Origin: Pistricoccus aurantiacus
GTDB taxonomy: Bacteria > Pseudomonadota > Gammaproteobacteria > Pseudomonadales > Halomonadaceae
Direction of reading: 5' to 3'
Assembly: GCF_007954585.1 (NCBI RefSeq)
Contig: NZ_CP042382.1
Coordinates: 2,356,001-2,420,000 of the forward strand
Length of the DNA stretch: 64,000 bases
Below, piece after piece: positions 23,979-34,806 of the stretch. The number at the start of each line of letters is the position of its first letter. The first letter of the stretch is position 1. The notes beneath the pieces were generated by a model. The model had not been told where the DNA came from, ran no database searches, and was given only the letters and a program-made list of their open reading frames with translations. The position numbers were made by a program, and so were the translations under genes.

Positions 23979-25784
23979 ATGTCCGATGCCACGCAACTCT
24001 TCATTCTGCTGGGCGTTACCTTGGCGGCATTCGTCTGGGGACGGTTTCGTTACGATATCGTCGCGCTGGGCGCCTTGTTGGCGGCAGCGGTGCTCGGCCT
24101 GGTGCCCATGGGCGAAGCCTTCCTGGGATTCGGCCATCCCGCGGTGGTCACCGTGGCGGCGGTATTGATTCTCAGCAAGGGGTTCGAGCGCTCCGGCCTG
24201 GTGGATATCATCGCCGGTCAGACCCTCAAGGTCGGCGACAATCTGATGCTGCAACTGCTGGTGTTGACCGGCACCGTGCTGGTGCTGTCCGCGATGATGA
24301 ACAACGTGGGCGCCCTGGCCCTGATGCTGCCGGTGGCGATTCGCATGGCCCGGGAGCATCAGGCATCGCCTTCCCTGTTGCTGATGCCCTTGGCTTTCGG
24401 CTCGCTGCTGGGTGGGCTGATCACCCTGATCGGCACACCCCCCAATATCATCATCGCCACCTACCGGGCCAATCAGGGGGAGGGGGCCTTCGGCATGTTT
24501 GATTTCACCCCGGTGGGGCTGACGGTGGCGCTGACGGGGCTGGTCTTCATGGTGCTGGTCGGCTGGCGACTGACGCCACGACGCAAGAGCCGGGTGGATA
24601 GCGACAGCCTGTTCGATATCAGCCATTATCTGGTCGAACTGCGGGTGGGAGAGGAGACCAAGGCCAAGGGCTGGACCCTGCAGCAGCTGCAGCGCGAGCT
24701 GGGCGATAACCTGCCGGTGCTGGCAGTGGTGCGAGACGACGACCGGCTGGCGGGATATGCGTTTCTGGGCACGCTGCAGGAAGGAGACATTCTGCTGATG
24801 GAGGCCGGCCCCGAGGAAATGAAGCTCTTGGAAAGCAAGGCAGGGCTCAAGGTGGGCAGTCATGCCCAGGACGACAGCCAGGACGAAAGCCAGGAAGAAA
24901 AACAGGATGATACCCTGAGCACCAAGGGACTGCAGCTGATCGAAGCGGTGGTGCGCAACGATTCCATCATGATCAATCGTACCGTGGTGCATTTGCGTTT
25001 GCTGAATCAGCACGGTCTGCATCTGGTGGCGGTGGCCCGGGACGGCACGCGGCTCAGGGAGCGCCTGCGTAACGTTCGCTTTCGTGTCGGCGACGTGCTG
25101 TTGTTGCAGGGCGATGAAAGCCATCTCGCCGAAAGTCTGGCGACCCTGGGCTGTCTACCTCTGGCCAAGCGGGAGTTGAGCCTTGGGCAGCCGCGCCGGC
25201 TCCTGTTGTCCCTGGGTATCTTCGTCCTGGCAATTGCCAGCATGCTGCTGGACTGGCTGCCGGCTTCGGTGGCGATGACCGCGGCGGCGCTGGCATCGCT
25301 GATGGTGGGAGTGCTACCGCTGCGAGAAGCCTATCAGGCCATCGATGGGCCGGTGATCGTGCTGTTGGGCGCGATGATACCCGTAGGCCAGGCCCTGGAC
25401 ACCAGCGGCGGCGCCAGGCTGATCGCCGAGACCATGCTTGGCCTGGGCAGCGAGTGGCCGCCGGTGGTGACGTTGATCATTCTATTCGCGATGACGCTGA
25501 TGCTTTCCAATGTCATCAACAACGCCGCCGCGGCGCTGCTGATGGCGCCGATCGCTTCGAGCCTGGCGGCGGGTTTCGCGCTGAATCTCGATCCTTTCCT
25601 GATGGTGGTGGCGGTCAGCGCCTCCTGCGCCTTCCTGACCCCCATCGGCCATCAGTCCAGCACCCTGGTGATGGGCCCCGGGGGTTACCGCTTCCACGAC
25701 TACTGGATGCTCGGGCTACCGCTTTCCCTGTTGGTCATGGCTGTCGCGATACCGATGATCATGCTGGTCTGGCCGCTGCGATAA
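23979..25784 (+). CDS. SLC13/DASS-type permease with two internal RCK_C (TrkA_C) domains
   Basis: 601-residue inner-membrane protein. Two blocks of about five to six helices (residues 1-190 and 405-600) contain the paired family motifs (LSKGFERSGLVD, LIGTPPNIIIA, MTLMLSNVINNAAAALLMAP, TPIGHQSSTLVMGPGGY). They flank a cytoplasmic region with two TrkA_C-like domains (about 205-290 and 305-385: MINRTVVHLRL, VGDVLLLQGDE). Such permeases carry Na+ with sulfate, dicarboxylates or other anions; the substrate is not readable. ATG 23979 is preferred over 23940 as it begins the first helix, though the AGAGG site is rather distant (13 bases). Confidence 0.85.
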   Translation: MSDATQLFILLGVTLAAFVWGRFRYDIVALGALLAAAVLGLVPMGEAFLGFGHPAVVTVAAVLILSKGFERSGLVDIIAGQTLKVGDNLMLQLLVLTGTVLVLSAMMNNVGALALMLPVAIRMAREHQASPSLLLMPLAFGSLLGGLITLIGTPPNIIIATYRANQGEGAFGMFDFTPVGLTVALTGLVFMVLVGWRLTPRRKSRVDSDSLFDISHYLVELRVGEETKAKGWTLQQLQRELGDNLPVLAVVRDDDRLAGYAFLGTLQEGDILLMEAGPEEMKLLESKAGLKVGSHAQDDSQDESQEEKQDDTLSTKGLQLIEAVVRNDSIMINRTVVHLRLLNQHGLHLVAVARDGTRLRERLRNVRFRVGDVLLLQGDESHLAESLATLGCLPLAKRELSLGQPRRLLLSLGIFVLAIASMLLDWLPASVAMTAAALASLMVGVLPLREAYQAIDGPVIVLLGAMIPVGQALDTSGGARLIAETMLGLGSEWPPVVTLIILFAMTLMLSNVINNAAAALLMAPIASSLAAGFALNLDPFLMVVAVSASCAFLTPIGHQSSTLVMGPGGYRFHDYWMLGLPLSLLVMAVAIPMIMLVWPLR

Positions 25785-25793
25785 GGCCGATAC

Positions 25794-25821
25794 AAAAATG
25801 CCCTGAAGATGACTCCAGGGC
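25794..25821 (-). terminator. Rho-independent terminator of fadE
   Basis: Read on the minus strand: stem GCCCTG ... CAGGGC (25816-25821 with 25800-25805) around a 10-base loop, then ATTTTTG. It lies about 25 bases beyond the fadE stop and also follows the SLC13 permease stop on the other strand, so it may act on both. Confidence 0.75.
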
Positions 25822-25844
25822 GTTGAGGCCAAGTAAAAAATTGA

Positions 25845-28403
25845 TTACTTGTTTACCGAGACTTTCGGTTTACGTTTCCGGCTTGTCTCCCTATCGCTGT
25901 TCACTTCCGGGGTAGCTTCCGCGGCTCCACTGAGCCCTCCCGTTTCACTCTGATCCACGTCCGTGCCGTGCCAGTTGACCTTGCTCTTGTCGAGAGCGAA
26001 GGCGTCGAAGGCGAAGTCGTCCACGGTCAGCATATCCAGCACTTCCGCCTCGAACTCCCGCATGAAGGCCGTATCGTCGTCGTTCAGGATATGCTTGCGA
26101 TGCGCCGCCTCGACCCGCTCCTCCGGATGCAGCGCATCCACGGGGAGTTCGCCTTTGGCATAGGCCTTGTTGAGCTTGCGATACAGCGGCTCCGCACGGT
26201 CGTATTGAGCGAGCAGGGCAGTGTAGCGCGCCAGCGGGTTGTCCTTCTGGCCTTCCTTCTGCTCATCCCAGGTATCGCGAATCAGCTTGCTGCGAAGCGG
26301 CGTATGATGCGACACCAGCTGAGCGATGCTCTTGGAGAGATGATCCCGCGGCATGTACCAGCGCCGGCCCAGGGGCATGACGATGGCTTTCAAGGTCTTG
26401 GCCAGGCCGCGCCTGGGCAGGTTGTCGAAGATTTCCACGAAGGCCTGCTCGGTGTGATACAGCAGGTAGATCGCGCTGTAGTGGAGCAGCTTGTCTTCGC
26501 CTTCCACCTGGTCGCCTTCGTGCCAGGCCTTGAGCAGCATGGAAAGCAGGTACAGGTTCGAGAGCACGTCTCCGAGCCGCGCGGACAGCATTTCCCGCGT
26601 CTTCAACTGGGAGCCCAGGCTCGCCATGGCCGCGTCCGCGCATAGGCTGAAACCGGCGGATAGGCGTGATATGTCTCGCGCGTAGGGGGCCGCCACCGCG
26701 TCGAAGGGCGTGTCCGCCTTGCCGAACCCTACCGCCTGGGTAAAGGCCCGGGAAGCGTTGCCGAAGATCAGCCCCATATGGCCGAAGAACGCTTCGTCGA
26801 AGGCTGCCGCGTCATCCTTGTCCTTGGCGTCCAGCTCCTTCAGCACATAGGGATGGCAGCGGATCGCTCCCTGACCGAAGATCATCAGGTTGCGGGTCAT
26901 GATATTGGCGCCTTCCACGGTGATCGCTACCGGATTGGCGCTGTAGCCGATGCCGATATAATTGCGCGGGCCGACGGTCACCGCCTTGCCGCCGTGGATG
27001 TCCATGGCATCGCTCAACAGCAGGCGCTGGAATTCCGTCAGGTGGTACTTGAGAATCGCCGAAGGAACCGCCGGCTTGACGCCGTGATCGATCATGTTGG
27101 CGGTCTGATAGACCACTGCCTGGGAGATATAGGCCAGCGCCGCCATTCGCGCCAGAGGCGCCTGAACGCCTTCCATCTCCGCCACCGGCACGTTGAACTG
27201 ACGGCGAATCCGCGCGAAGCCACCGGTCCAGCCCAAGGCATAGCGGGCGGTGCCGGAAGCACCGGAGGGCAGGGTGACGCAGCGCCCCACGGAGAGACAT
27301 TCCACCAGCATCCGCCAGCCTTCCCCGGCCATTTCCGGGCCGCCGATGATGGTATCCAGCGGCACGAAGATATCCTTGCCGTGGATCGGGCCGTTCAGAA
27401 AGGGGCTGCCGATGGGATGATGACGCCGACCGATCTGTATGCCCGGGGTGTTACGCGGTACCAGGGCGCAGGTGATGCCGAGATCTTCCTCGCCGCCCAG
27501 CAGGCGCTCCGGGTCGAACATGCGAAACGCCAGGCCCACCACCGTGGCCACCGGCGCCAGGGTGATCCAGCGCTTGGAAAAGGTCATCCTGAGTCCCAGC
27601 ACTTCATCGCCGTCGATTTCCTGCTTGCAGACGACCCCTGTATCCGGCAGAGACGTGGCGTCGCTGCCGGCGCGGGGGCCGGTCAGGCCGAAACAGGGGA
27701 TCTCCCGACCATCCGCCAGGCGGGGCAGGTAATATTTTTTCTGTTCCTCGGTGCCGTACTTGAGCAGCAGCTCTCCCGGGCCCAGCGAGTTGGGCACCCC
27801 TACGGTGACCATCAGGGTCTCGTTGACGGAGAGCTTCTGCAGCACCAGTGACTGCGCCTTGGCGGAGAAACCCAGGCCGCCGTATTCCTTGGGGATGATC
27901 ATGCCGAAGAAGCCTTCCTTCTTCAGGTATTCCCAAAGCTCCGGCGGCAGATCCGCCCGCTCCCGGGCGATTTCCCAGGCGCTGCACATGCCTGCGGCCA
28001 TGGAGCATTGATGCTCGAGAAAACTGCGCTCCTCTTCCGTCAGGCCGTCGTCTCTATACGCCAGCAACTGATTCCAGTCCGGTTTTCCGGAGAACAGCTC
28101 TCCGTCCCAGGCGACGCTGCCGGCTTCCAGGGCGGTGCGCTCCGTGTCGGAAACCTTGGGGGCGATCTTCTTGAACATGGCAAAGGCCCGCGGCGACAGC
28201 CAGCGACGACGCAGGGAAGGCAGGCCGCAAACCGCGACCAGGCCCGCCGCGATCAGCAGGACGAATCCGGTGACCTCCGCGTCGAACAGCACGCCGATCA
28301 GCCCGAGAATGACCAGCAGCCAGGCAGCGGCAGCGGCCCCGGCTTCGCGACGCATGACGATCAGCAGACCGACCACCGCCAGCGCGATAAGGATAAGTGG
28401 CAT
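25845..28403 (-). CDS. fadE: Acyl-CoA dehydrogenase FadE
   Basis: 852 residues, the long FadE type with two N-terminal membrane helices (residues 1-60), the acyl-CoA dehydrogenase core and the C-terminal DUF1974 region. FAD/substrate motifs are visible (FGLTGPRAGSDATSLPDTG, FSKRWITLAPVATVVGLAF). The catalytic Glu is in VAITVEGANIMTRNLMIFGQGAIRCHP. It performs the first dehydrogenation of fatty-acid beta-oxidation at the inner membrane. GGAG precedes the ATG at proper spacing. The C-terminal tail after residue ~820 is a charged, low-complexity extension (SETGGLSGAAEATPEV, RKRKPKVSVNK). Confidence 0.95.
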   Translation of the reverse strand: MPLILIALAVVGLLIVMRREAGAAAAAWLLVILGLIGVLFDAEVTGFVLLIAAGLVAVCGLPSLRRRWLSPRAFAMFKKIAPKVSDTERTALEAGSVAWDGELFSGKPDWNQLLAYRDDGLTEEERSFLEHQCSMAAGMCSAWEIARERADLPPELWEYLKKEGFFGMIIPKEYGGLGFSAKAQSLVLQKLSVNETLMVTVGVPNSLGPGELLLKYGTEEQKKYYLPRLADGREIPCFGLTGPRAGSDATSLPDTGVVCKQEIDGDEVLGLRMTFSKRWITLAPVATVVGLAFRMFDPERLLGGEEDLGITCALVPRNTPGIQIGRRHHPIGSPFLNGPIHGKDIFVPLDTIIGGPEMAGEGWRMLVECLSVGRCVTLPSGASGTARYALGWTGGFARIRRQFNVPVAEMEGVQAPLARMAALAYISQAVVYQTANMIDHGVKPAVPSAILKYHLTEFQRLLLSDAMDIHGGKAVTVGPRNYIGIGYSANPVAITVEGANIMTRNLMIFGQGAIRCHPYVLKELDAKDKDDAAAFDEAFFGHMGLIFGNASRAFTQAVGFGKADTPFDAVAAPYARDISRLSAGFSLCADAAMASLGSQLKTREMLSARLGDVLSNLYLLSMLLKAWHEGDQVEGEDKLLHYSAIYLLYHTEQAFVEIFDNLPRRGLAKTLKAIVMPLGRRWYMPRDHLSKSIAQLVSHHTPLRSKLIRDTWDEQKEGQKDNPLARYTALLAQYDRAEPLYRKLNKAYAKGELPVDALHPEERVEAAHRKHILNDDDTAFMREFEAEVLDMLTVDDFAFDAFALDKSKVNWHGTDVDQSETGGLSGAAEATPEVNSDRETSRKRKPKVSVNK

Positions 28404-28572
28404 GATTGGGATCTCCGTCCTGTGCAGGCAAGGATTCTAACGCTTGTTTGAATCTGTCCAGCTTAGTTGATTTGTATCGATGAGGCGAATGCAGAAACCC
28501 TAACTATTCTGGGTAAACAACATATCTTTAGTAAGTATCACGGTTCAAAAGCCCAGATAAACGAGTTTATTT

Positions 28573-28591
28573 TTATTGAACGGTCAATTAA
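28573..28591. promoter_or_regulatory. BetI operator upstream of betT
   Basis: TTATTGAACGGTCAATTAA matches the BetI box of choline operons, a palindrome around ATTGAAC-G-TTCAAT with one arm base changed. TATAAA at 28592-28597 immediately downstream could be the -10 of betT, so BetI would block the promoter. A second, better copy lies upstream of betI (34821-34842). Confidence 0.75.
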
Positions 28592-28654
28592 TATAAAGCA
28601 GGTTTTGCTTTGTCGCGAACCCCGATCCTTCGTTATCCAATAAGGAAAAATCGC

Positions 28655-30715
28655 ATGGAGAGTGAATCTCGACAACCTGTGCAACCCCAAGGCGATCGTC
28701 TCAATCCCATAGTGTTCTACGGCTCGGTGATAGGTATCGTAGCGTTTGCATTATGGACGATGGGTTTTACCGAATCCGCCGGTCGTGTCATCAACAGCGT
28801 GCTGGGCTGGATATCGAACACTTTTGGCTGGTACTACTTCCTTGTCGTTCTGGCCTATCTGGTCTTCGTGATCGTCATAGGCTTTTCTCGCTTTGGCAAG
28901 ATCCGCCTGGGACCGGACCACTCTCGCCCCGATTTCAATATGGCCTCCTGGGCCGCCATGTTATTCGCGGCGGGTATCGGTATCGATCTGCTGTTTTTCT
29001 GTATCGCTGAACCCCTGACACAGTTTCTGGCGCCGCCGGAAGGAGAGCCGGGCACCGTTGCCGCCGCCCGCCATGCCATGGAGCTGACCTTCCTGCACTG
29101 GGGGCTTTCCGGTTGGGGCATCTATACGCTGGTAGGCATGTCCCTGGCGTTCTTCAGCTATCGGCATAATCTGCCTTTGACCATTCGCAGCGCGCTTTAC
29201 CCCATCTTCGGCAAGCGTATCAATGGGCCGATTGGCCATAGCGTGGATATCGCCGCGGTATTGGGCACGGTCTTCGGTATTGCCACCAGCCTGGGAATCG
29301 GCGTTATCCAGCTGAATTTTGGGCTCAACTATATGTTTGACGTGCCCGAGAACACCCTGGTCCAGGCGATTCTGGTCATCATGATCGTGATTTTCGCCAC
29401 CATTTCCGCGGTGACCGGGGTAGAGCGCGGCATTCGGCGGTTGTCCGAGTTCAACATGCTGTTGGCGCTGTTGCTGCTGCTGTTCGTGCTGTTCAGCGGC
29501 CAGACGCTGTTTCTGCTCAACTCGCTGGTCACCAATATCGGCGACTACTTCGCCAATTTCATCGAGCTTTCCACCGATACCTACTCCTTCGATCCGCCAA
29601 CGGATTGGCTGAACGCCTGGACCCTGTTCTTCTGGGCCTGGTGGATCGCCTGGGGGCCTTTCGTCGGCCTGTTCCTGGCGCGTATCTCGCGGGGTCGCAC
29701 CATCCGTCAATTCGTCGCCGGCACCTTGTTGCTGCCGCTGACCTTCATGATGGCCTGGATGTCGATCATGGGTAACAGCGCCATCGACCTGGTCATGAAT
29801 GGCGCCACCCAGTTCGGCGAGATGGCCATGAACACGCCGGAGTCATCCATCTATCTGTTTGCGGAAAATTTACCCTGGACGCTACCGGTCACCGTAGTCA
29901 TCACGATCCTGGCCATCGTCTTTTTTGTCACCTCTGGTGACTCCGGCGCTCTGGTACTGTCGAACTTCACTTCCATCCTGAGCGACGTCAATCACGACGC
30001 GCCGGTATGGATGCGCATTCTCTGGGCATCGGTCATCGGTGTCTTGACCTTGGCATTATTGATGGCCGGGGGCTTGTCGGCGCTACAGGGTATGGTGGTG
30101 ATCATGGGCCTGCCGTTTTCGGTGGTGCTGTTCTTCATGATGGTGGGGCTGCTCAAGGCCTTGCGTGTAGAAGGCATCAAGGAAGACAGCCACCGCGGGA
30201 GCCTCGCCGGGAGTCTGTCGAGCCGCTCCGCCAGCGTCGAACGTGGACCCAAGAGCCTTTCTCGGCGTCTTTCCCGGGCCATGAGCTTTCCCGGCCATCG
30301 CCAAGTCCGGTATTTTCTTCGCGAAGTGGCTAAGCCTGCCATGGAGACCGTTTGCCAGGCCTTGGAGGAGCAAAACGTGAAGGGCCGTATTGTCGAAGGA
30401 AGCGGCGACGAGGAACATCTGGAATTGAATATCGCCCTGGGGGACGAGCAGAATTTCACCTATCAGATCTGGCCGCGACGCTTCACCACGCCGTCTTTTG
30501 CCTTGCGCGCTCGATGGACCAACGCCCATTACTATCGACTGGAAGTCTATCTCCTCGAAGGCAGCCAAGGCTACGATCTCACCGGTTATACCAAGGAGCA
30601 GGTGATCGAGGACATTCTCGATCAGTACGAGCGGCACCTGCACTTCCTGCACCTCAACCGCGAGGCGCCAGGCGAAACCCTGATGCCGGATGACCCTCAT
30701 CAACCTGCGGTCTGA
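28655..30715 (+). CDS. betT: BetT-type BCCT choline transporter with long C-terminal domain
   Basis: 686 residues. Twelve helices of the betaine-choline-carnitine transporter fold are visible, with the signature WTLFFWAWWIAWGPFVGLFLARISRGRTIR and FAAGIGIDLLFF. A ~170-residue cytoplasmic C-terminal domain follows (from EGIKEDSHRG), as in osmoregulated BetT proteins. It takes up choline by proton or sodium symport for oxidation to glycine betaine. ATG 28655 with TAAGGA at 28641-28646 is preferred over GTG 28610. The BetI box upstream ties it to betIBA. Confidence 0.9.
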   Translation: MESESRQPVQPQGDRLNPIVFYGSVIGIVAFALWTMGFTESAGRVINSVLGWISNTFGWYYFLVVLAYLVFVIVIGFSRFGKIRLGPDHSRPDFNMASWAAMLFAAGIGIDLLFFCIAEPLTQFLAPPEGEPGTVAAARHAMELTFLHWGLSGWGIYTLVGMSLAFFSYRHNLPLTIRSALYPIFGKRINGPIGHSVDIAAVLGTVFGIATSLGIGVIQLNFGLNYMFDVPENTLVQAILVIMIVIFATISAVTGVERGIRRLSEFNMLLALLLLLFVLFSGQTLFLLNSLVTNIGDYFANFIELSTDTYSFDPPTDWLNAWTLFFWAWWIAWGPFVGLFLARISRGRTIRQFVAGTLLLPLTFMMAWMSIMGNSAIDLVMNGATQFGEMAMNTPESSIYLFAENLPWTLPVTVVITILAIVFFVTSGDSGALVLSNFTSILSDVNHDAPVWMRILWASVIGVLTLALLMAGGLSALQGMVVIMGLPFSVVLFFMMVGLLKALRVEGIKEDSHRGSLAGSLSSRSASVERGPKSLSRRLSRAMSFPGHRQVRYFLREVAKPAMETVCQALEEQNVKGRIVEGSGDEEHLELNIALGDEQNFTYQIWPRRFTTPSFALRARWTNAHYYRLEVYLLEGSQGYDLTGYTKEQVIEDILDQYERHLHFLHLNREAPGETLMPDDPHQPAV

Positions 30716-30735
30716 TGAATGTTATCGGCTAGATG

Positions 30736-30774
30736 AACCCACAGCGCCTCGCTTGAAGCGAGGCGCTGTGGGTT
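30736..30774. terminator. Strong bidirectional hairpin between betT and betA
   Basis: A perfect 17-bp stem (AACCCACAGCGCCTCGC / GCGAGGCGCTGTGGGTT) with loop TTGAA lies between the convergent betT and betA stops. There is no U-run on either side, so it may rely on stem strength or act as a 3' stabiliser. Confidence 0.75.
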
Positions 30775-30824
30775 GAAGGAAAGCCAAGGTTGACTGAAAA
30801 GACTTGCCCAGAGTACGGGCGCAA

Positions 30825-32510
30825 CTAGGCGACTGCTGCATGGCGCCGTGCAGGCGCGTCCTTGGCCACATAGTAGGGCACGTCCGCCTTGGGCAGCGGG
30901 TCGCGACCTCGCACTTTATCCGCCAGCTTCTCGGCAATCATGAGGGTGGGAGCGTTGAGATTGCCGGTGGTGATCACCGGCATGATCGAGGCGTCGATCA
31001 CTCGTAGGCCCTCAAGGCCGTGCACGCGACCGGCGCCGTCCACCACCGCCATGGCGTCGTTGCCCATCTTGCAGGTGCCGCAGGGGTGATAGGCGGTTTC
31101 CGCGTTGTTGCGAACGAACTCGTCGAGTTCCGCGTCGGTTTGCACCTCGGGGCCCGGGGCTATTTCGCGACCGCGATAGGGGTCGAATGCCGGCTGAGCA
31201 ATGATCTCGCGAGTGATACGGATAGCGTCGCGAAACTCCTGCCAGTCCTTTTCCTGGGACATGTAGTTGAACAGGATGCTCGGCGCTGCGCTGGGGTCGC
31301 GGGAAGTCAGGCGTATACGCCCGCGGCTCATCGAGCGCATGGAGCCTACGTGAGCCTGAAAACCGTGGGCCTGCACCGCGCTCTTGCCGTTGTAGCTGAT
31401 GGCGATCGGCAGAAAATGATACTGCAGGTTGGGCCACTCTTCGCCATCGTTGGTGCGGATGAAACCGGCGGCCTCGAACTGGTTGCTCGCACCGACTCCC
31501 TTGCCGAAGAACAGCCATTCGGCGCCGATTTTCGGCTGGTTCCACCATTTGAGCGCCGGATACAGCGAGATGGGCTGCTTGCACTCGTACTGGATGTACA
31601 TTTCCAGATGGTCCTGAAGGTTTTCTCCCACGCCGGGTAGTTCATGGACCACCGGGATATCGAACGCCTTGAGGTGTTCAGGATTCCCGACCCCGGAGCG
31701 CAGCAGAATCTGCGGCGAGGCGATGGCGCCGCCACACAGCAGCACTTCGCGGCGGGCCTGTGCTTCCTGCTGCTCGCCCTTGCGTGAATAGCTGACGCCG
31801 ACGGCGCGCTTGCCCTCGAAGACAATGCGATCGGTCAGCGCATGAGTCTCGATGGTCAGATTAGCGCGTTGTTTGGCAATATCCAGATAGCCTCGGGCGG
31901 TGGAGGAGCGGCGTCCCCTGGGCGTGACGAAGCGATCCATCGGCCCGAAGCCTTCCTGCTGATAGCCGTTGACGTCCTCGGTTGCCGGAAAGCCGGCCTC
32001 TTGCCCCGCCTTGATGAAAGCGTCGTAGAGTTCGTTGTTGTCTGCCTTGGGGGTGGTGACATGGATCGGTCCCTCACCACCGTGATAGTCGTTGGGGCCG
32101 ATGTCCCGAGTCTCCGCCTTCTTGAAATAAGGCAGGCACTCGAGATAATTCCAGTCTTCGAGTCCCGGTGTCTCGGCCCAGCGATCGTAATCTAGGGCGT
32201 TGCCACGCAGATAGCACATGCCGTTGATCAGCGACGAGCCGCCCAATCCCTTGCCACGTCCGCACTCCATGCGGCGGTTGTTCATGTAGGGTTCGGGATC
32301 GGTCTCGAAGGCCCAGTTGTAGCGCTTGCCTTGTAATGGATAAGCCAGGGCGGCGGGCATCTGGGTGCGAAAATCGAAACGATAATCCGGGCCGCCGGCC
32401 TCGAGCAGCAGCACGCTGACGTCGGCGTCTTCGGTCAGACGCGTGGCGAGCACGTTTCCTGCCGAGCCGGCGCCGATGATGATGTAGTCGAATTCACGAG
32501 TCTGCGTCAT
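30825..32510 (-). CDS. betA: Choline dehydrogenase BetA
   Basis: 561-residue GMC oxidoreductase. GAGSAG (13-18) and LLLEAGG bind [44 protein letters not shown] (second GMC signature) and the C-terminal [11 protein letters not shown] with its catalytic His, then [19 protein letters not shown], are all BetA-like. It oxidises choline to betaine aldehyde, coupled to the respiratory chain at the membrane. The frame is open to 32582, but ATG at 32510 (MTQTREFDY) is the family start. Last gene of betI-betB-betA on the minus strand. Confidence 0.95.
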   Translation of the reverse strand: MTQTREFDYIIIGAGSAGNVLATRLTEDADVSVLLLEAGGPDYRFDFRTQMPAALAYPLQGKRYNWAFETDPEPYMNNRRMECGRGKGLGGSSLINGMCYLRGNALDYDRWAETPGLEDWNYLECLPYFKKAETRDIGPNDYHGGEGPIHVTTPKADNNELYDAFIKAGQEAGFPATEDVNGYQQEGFGPMDRFVTPRGRRSSTARGYLDIAKQRANLTIETHALTDRIVFEGKRAVGVSYSRKGEQQEAQARREVLLCGGAIASPQILLRSGVGNPEHLKAFDIPVVHELPGVGENLQDHLEMYIQYECKQPISLYPALKWWNQPKIGAEWLFFGKGVGASNQFEAAGFIRTNDGEEWPNLQYHFLPIAISYNGKSAVQAHGFQAHVGSMRSMSRGRIRLTSRDPSAAPSILFNYMSQEKDWQEFRDAIRITREIIAQPAFDPYRGREIAPGPEVQTDAELDEFVRNNAETAYHPCGTCKMGNDAMAVVDGAGRVHGLEGLRVIDASIMPVITTGNLNAPTLMIAEKLADKVRGRDPLPKADVPYYVAKDAPARRHAAVA

Positions 32511-32599
32511 GACACACCCTGTTTGTCTATCGTTAAAGCGGAAAGGAAGTGAAGGGGCCGAGCCGATGCCTCGGTCCTTCAAAAGATCAGGCCGGACGC

Positions 32600-34081
32600 T
32601 CAGAAAACGGCGGGAAAGGGCCCCATCTCGACCTGTATGGATTTGATCTGGGTGTATTGATCGAGAGAGGAAAGCCCATTTTCGCGTCCGATGCCCGACT
32701 CCTTGTAGCCGCCCACCGGCATTTCCGCCGGGGAATCCCCCCAGGTATTGATCCAGCAGATACCCGCCTCGAGACGCTGAATTACCCGGTGAGCCCGATT
32801 CAACCCTTCGCTGAACAACCCCGCGGCCAGGCCGTAACGAGTATCGTTGGCGCGACGAATGACCTCTTCCTCGTCATCGAAAGCGAGGATCGACATGACC
32901 GGGCCGAAGATTTCCTCGCGCACGATGCGCATGTCGTCGCTGCAGTCGGTAAAGACCGTGGGCTCAGCCCAGGCTCCCTTGGCGTAGTCGTAGCCAGAAT
33001 CTCCGTCAATCATGCGATTGCCGCCGGCAAGCAGGCGCGCGCCTTCCTGTTTGCCGAGTTCGAGATAGGACGTCACCTTCTCGAGATGCTCGAAGCTCAC
33101 CAGCGGACCGAAGTTGACCGCGGGATCGAGCGGATCGCCGGCCTTGATGCGATTGACTCGCTCGACGATTTTGGCCTCGAAGGCCTCCTTGACCGAGCGC
33201 TGTACAAATACCCGAGTGCCGTTGGTGCAGACCTGCCCACTGGAATAGAAGTTGGCCATCATCGCCGCATCCGCGGCGCGGTCGAGATCCGCGTCGTCGA
33301 AGACGATCAGCGGCGACTTACCGCCAAGCTCCATGGTCACTTCTTTCAGGGTCGAGCCGGCGGCGGAAGCCATGACCTTCTTGCCGGTTCCTGCCTCGCC
33401 GGTGAAGGTGATCTTGTCGATATCCGCATGCTGAGTCAGCATCTCACCGACGCGGCCGTCGCCCTGGACCACATTGAAGACGCCATCCGGCAAGCCCGCC
33501 TCGGTGAAAATCTCCGCCAGCAGCATGGTGGTCAGCGGCGTGACCTCGCTGGGCTTGTACACCACGGCATTACCCGCCGCCAACGCCGGAGCGCTCTTCC
33601 AGCAGGCAATCTGGATAGGATAGTTCCAGGCGCCGATGGCGCCGATCACTCCCAAGGGTTCACGGCGGGTGTAAACGAAGGAATCCTCGCGAAGGGGAAT
33701 CTGCTTGCCCTCGATAGCCGGGGCGAGGCCTGCATAATACTCAAGCGAATCCGCGCCGGTGACGATGTCGACACTTTGGGTTTCGCTGATGGGTTTGCCG
33801 GTATCCAGGGTTTCCAGGTGAGCGATCTCGTCGTTACGCTCACGCAGCAGCGCCACCGCACGAAGGAGAATACGACTGCGCTGCATGCCGCTCATGGCGG
33901 CCCATATCTTCTGGCCTTCGCGGGCGGAGACGACGGCTCGATCGACATCCTCCTGGGAAGCCTGCTGCACGCAGGCGAGCAGTGAGCCGTCCGCCGGGTT
34001 GATGGTGTCGAAGGTCTCGCCGGAGGAGGCGTCCACTCGGCGACCATGGATAAAGAGTTGTTGAGTGTCTAATAAAGCCAT
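32600..34081 (-). CDS. betB: Betaine aldehyde dehydrogenase BetB
   Basis: 493-residue aldehyde dehydrogenase. [18 protein letters not shown] has the general-base Glu and [11 protein letters not shown] the nucleophilic Cys; [36 protein letters not shown] is the NAD site; the C-terminal [26 protein letters not shown] is typical of BetB. It converts betaine aldehyde to glycine betaine with NAD(P)+. AGGAGG stands just upstream of the ATG. It is flanked by betI and betA in the E. coli order. Confidence 0.96.
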   Translation of the reverse strand: MALLDTQQLFIHGRRVDASSGETFDTINPADGSLLACVQQASQEDVDRAVVSAREGQKIWAAMSGMQRSRILLRAVALLRERNDEIAHLETLDTGKPISETQSVDIVTGADSLEYYAGLAPAIEGKQIPLREDSFVYTRREPLGVIGAIGAWNYPIQIACWKSAPALAAGNAVVYKPSEVTPLTTMLLAEIFTEAGLPDGVFNVVQGDGRVGEMLTQHADIDKITFTGEAGTGKKVMASAAGSTLKEVTMELGGKSPLIVFDDADLDRAADAAMMANFYSSGQVCTNGTRVFVQRSVKEAFEAKIVERVNRIKAGDPLDPAVNFGPLVSFEHLEKVTSYLELGKQEGARLLAGGNRMIDGDSGYDYAKGAWAEPTVFTDCSDDMRIVREEIFGPVMSILAFDDEEEVIRRANDTRYGLAAGLFSEGLNRAHRVIQRLEAGICWINTWGDSPAEMPVGGYKESGIGRENGLSSLDQYTQIKSIQVEMGPFPAVF

Positions 34082-34102
34082 AAAGCCTCCTGAACGTGAG
34101 AG

Positions 34103-34729
34103 CTAGCGGAAAGAGGGCGGAGTCGGAGAGGAAAAATGGCAAAAGGCGTCATCTTTCAGCCATCCCTCCAGGTAGTCATAGGCCAAGCGTTGCGCACGCT
34201 CCACATCGAAGGCTTCTACGGCCAAGGCGCCGCGCAGCCAAAGACCGTCGATCAACGCCGCAAGACCATGGGCGGCATCCCGAGCTTCCTGCTTGGGTAG
34301 ATAACGACGGAACTGGAAGCACAGGTTGGAGTAGAGCCGTCGATCATTGACGCGCTGCAGGCGCTGCAGGTTCTGGCGGTGCATGCTCGACGCCCAGAAA
34401 TCCAGCCAGGTTTTCATGACCGACTGGCTGATCTGATCGCGATCGAAGTTGCCATCGATGATGGCGCGAATCTGAGCCCGGGGAGTGGTCCCAGCAACGG
34501 CGCGGCGCTTGGCCACGCCGTTACCGAGATCGGCGAGGACTTGGCGCATGGTGGCTTCCAGCAGTCCTTCCTTGCCGCCGAAATAGTGGCTGATGATGCC
34601 GGTGGACACATTGGCGCTCTTCGCGATGCGCGCGATGGTGGCATTCGCCAACCCTGCCTCGTCGATTGCCTGGATGGTCGCTTTGACCAGCTGATGACGG
34701 CGGATGGGCTCCATTCCAAGCTTAGGCAT
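34103..34729 (-). CDS. betI: Choline-responsive repressor BetI
   Basis: 208-residue TetR-family regulator. The N-terminal helix-turn-helix ([32 protein letters not shown]) is closely BetI-like, and the start [23 protein letters not shown] is the family N-terminus. In E. coli BetI releases DNA when choline is present. Its operator is visible about 92 bases upstream (34821-34842) and again at betT. It is probably the first gene of betIBA and is autoregulated. Confidence 0.95.
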   Translation of the reverse strand: MPKLGMEPIRRHQLVKATIQAIDEAGLANATIARIAKSANVSTGIISHYFGGKEGLLEATMRQVLADLGNGVAKRRAVAGTTPRAQIRAIIDGNFDRDQISQSVMKTWLDFWASSMHRQNLQRLQRVNDRRLYSNLCFQFRRYLPKQEARDAAHGLAALIDGLWLRGALAVEAFDVERAQRLAYDYLEGWLKDDAFCHFSSPTPPSFR

Positions 34730-34806
34730 GGGCTAAGCTCCTCAATCTACGAGCCAAGCGCTTGGCGTATCAGCCGCGTTTGGCACTTGTCTGCACAGTG
34801 CCCCAT

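Noticed and set aside
23874..25124. 416-codon frame antisense to the SLC13 permease
   Set aside because: His/Gln-rich low-complexity shadow of a membrane-protein gene.
32549..33985. 478-codon frame antisense to betB
   Set aside because: Shadow of the GC-rich betB gene; the betB protein has complete catalytic motifs and the antisense product has no family.
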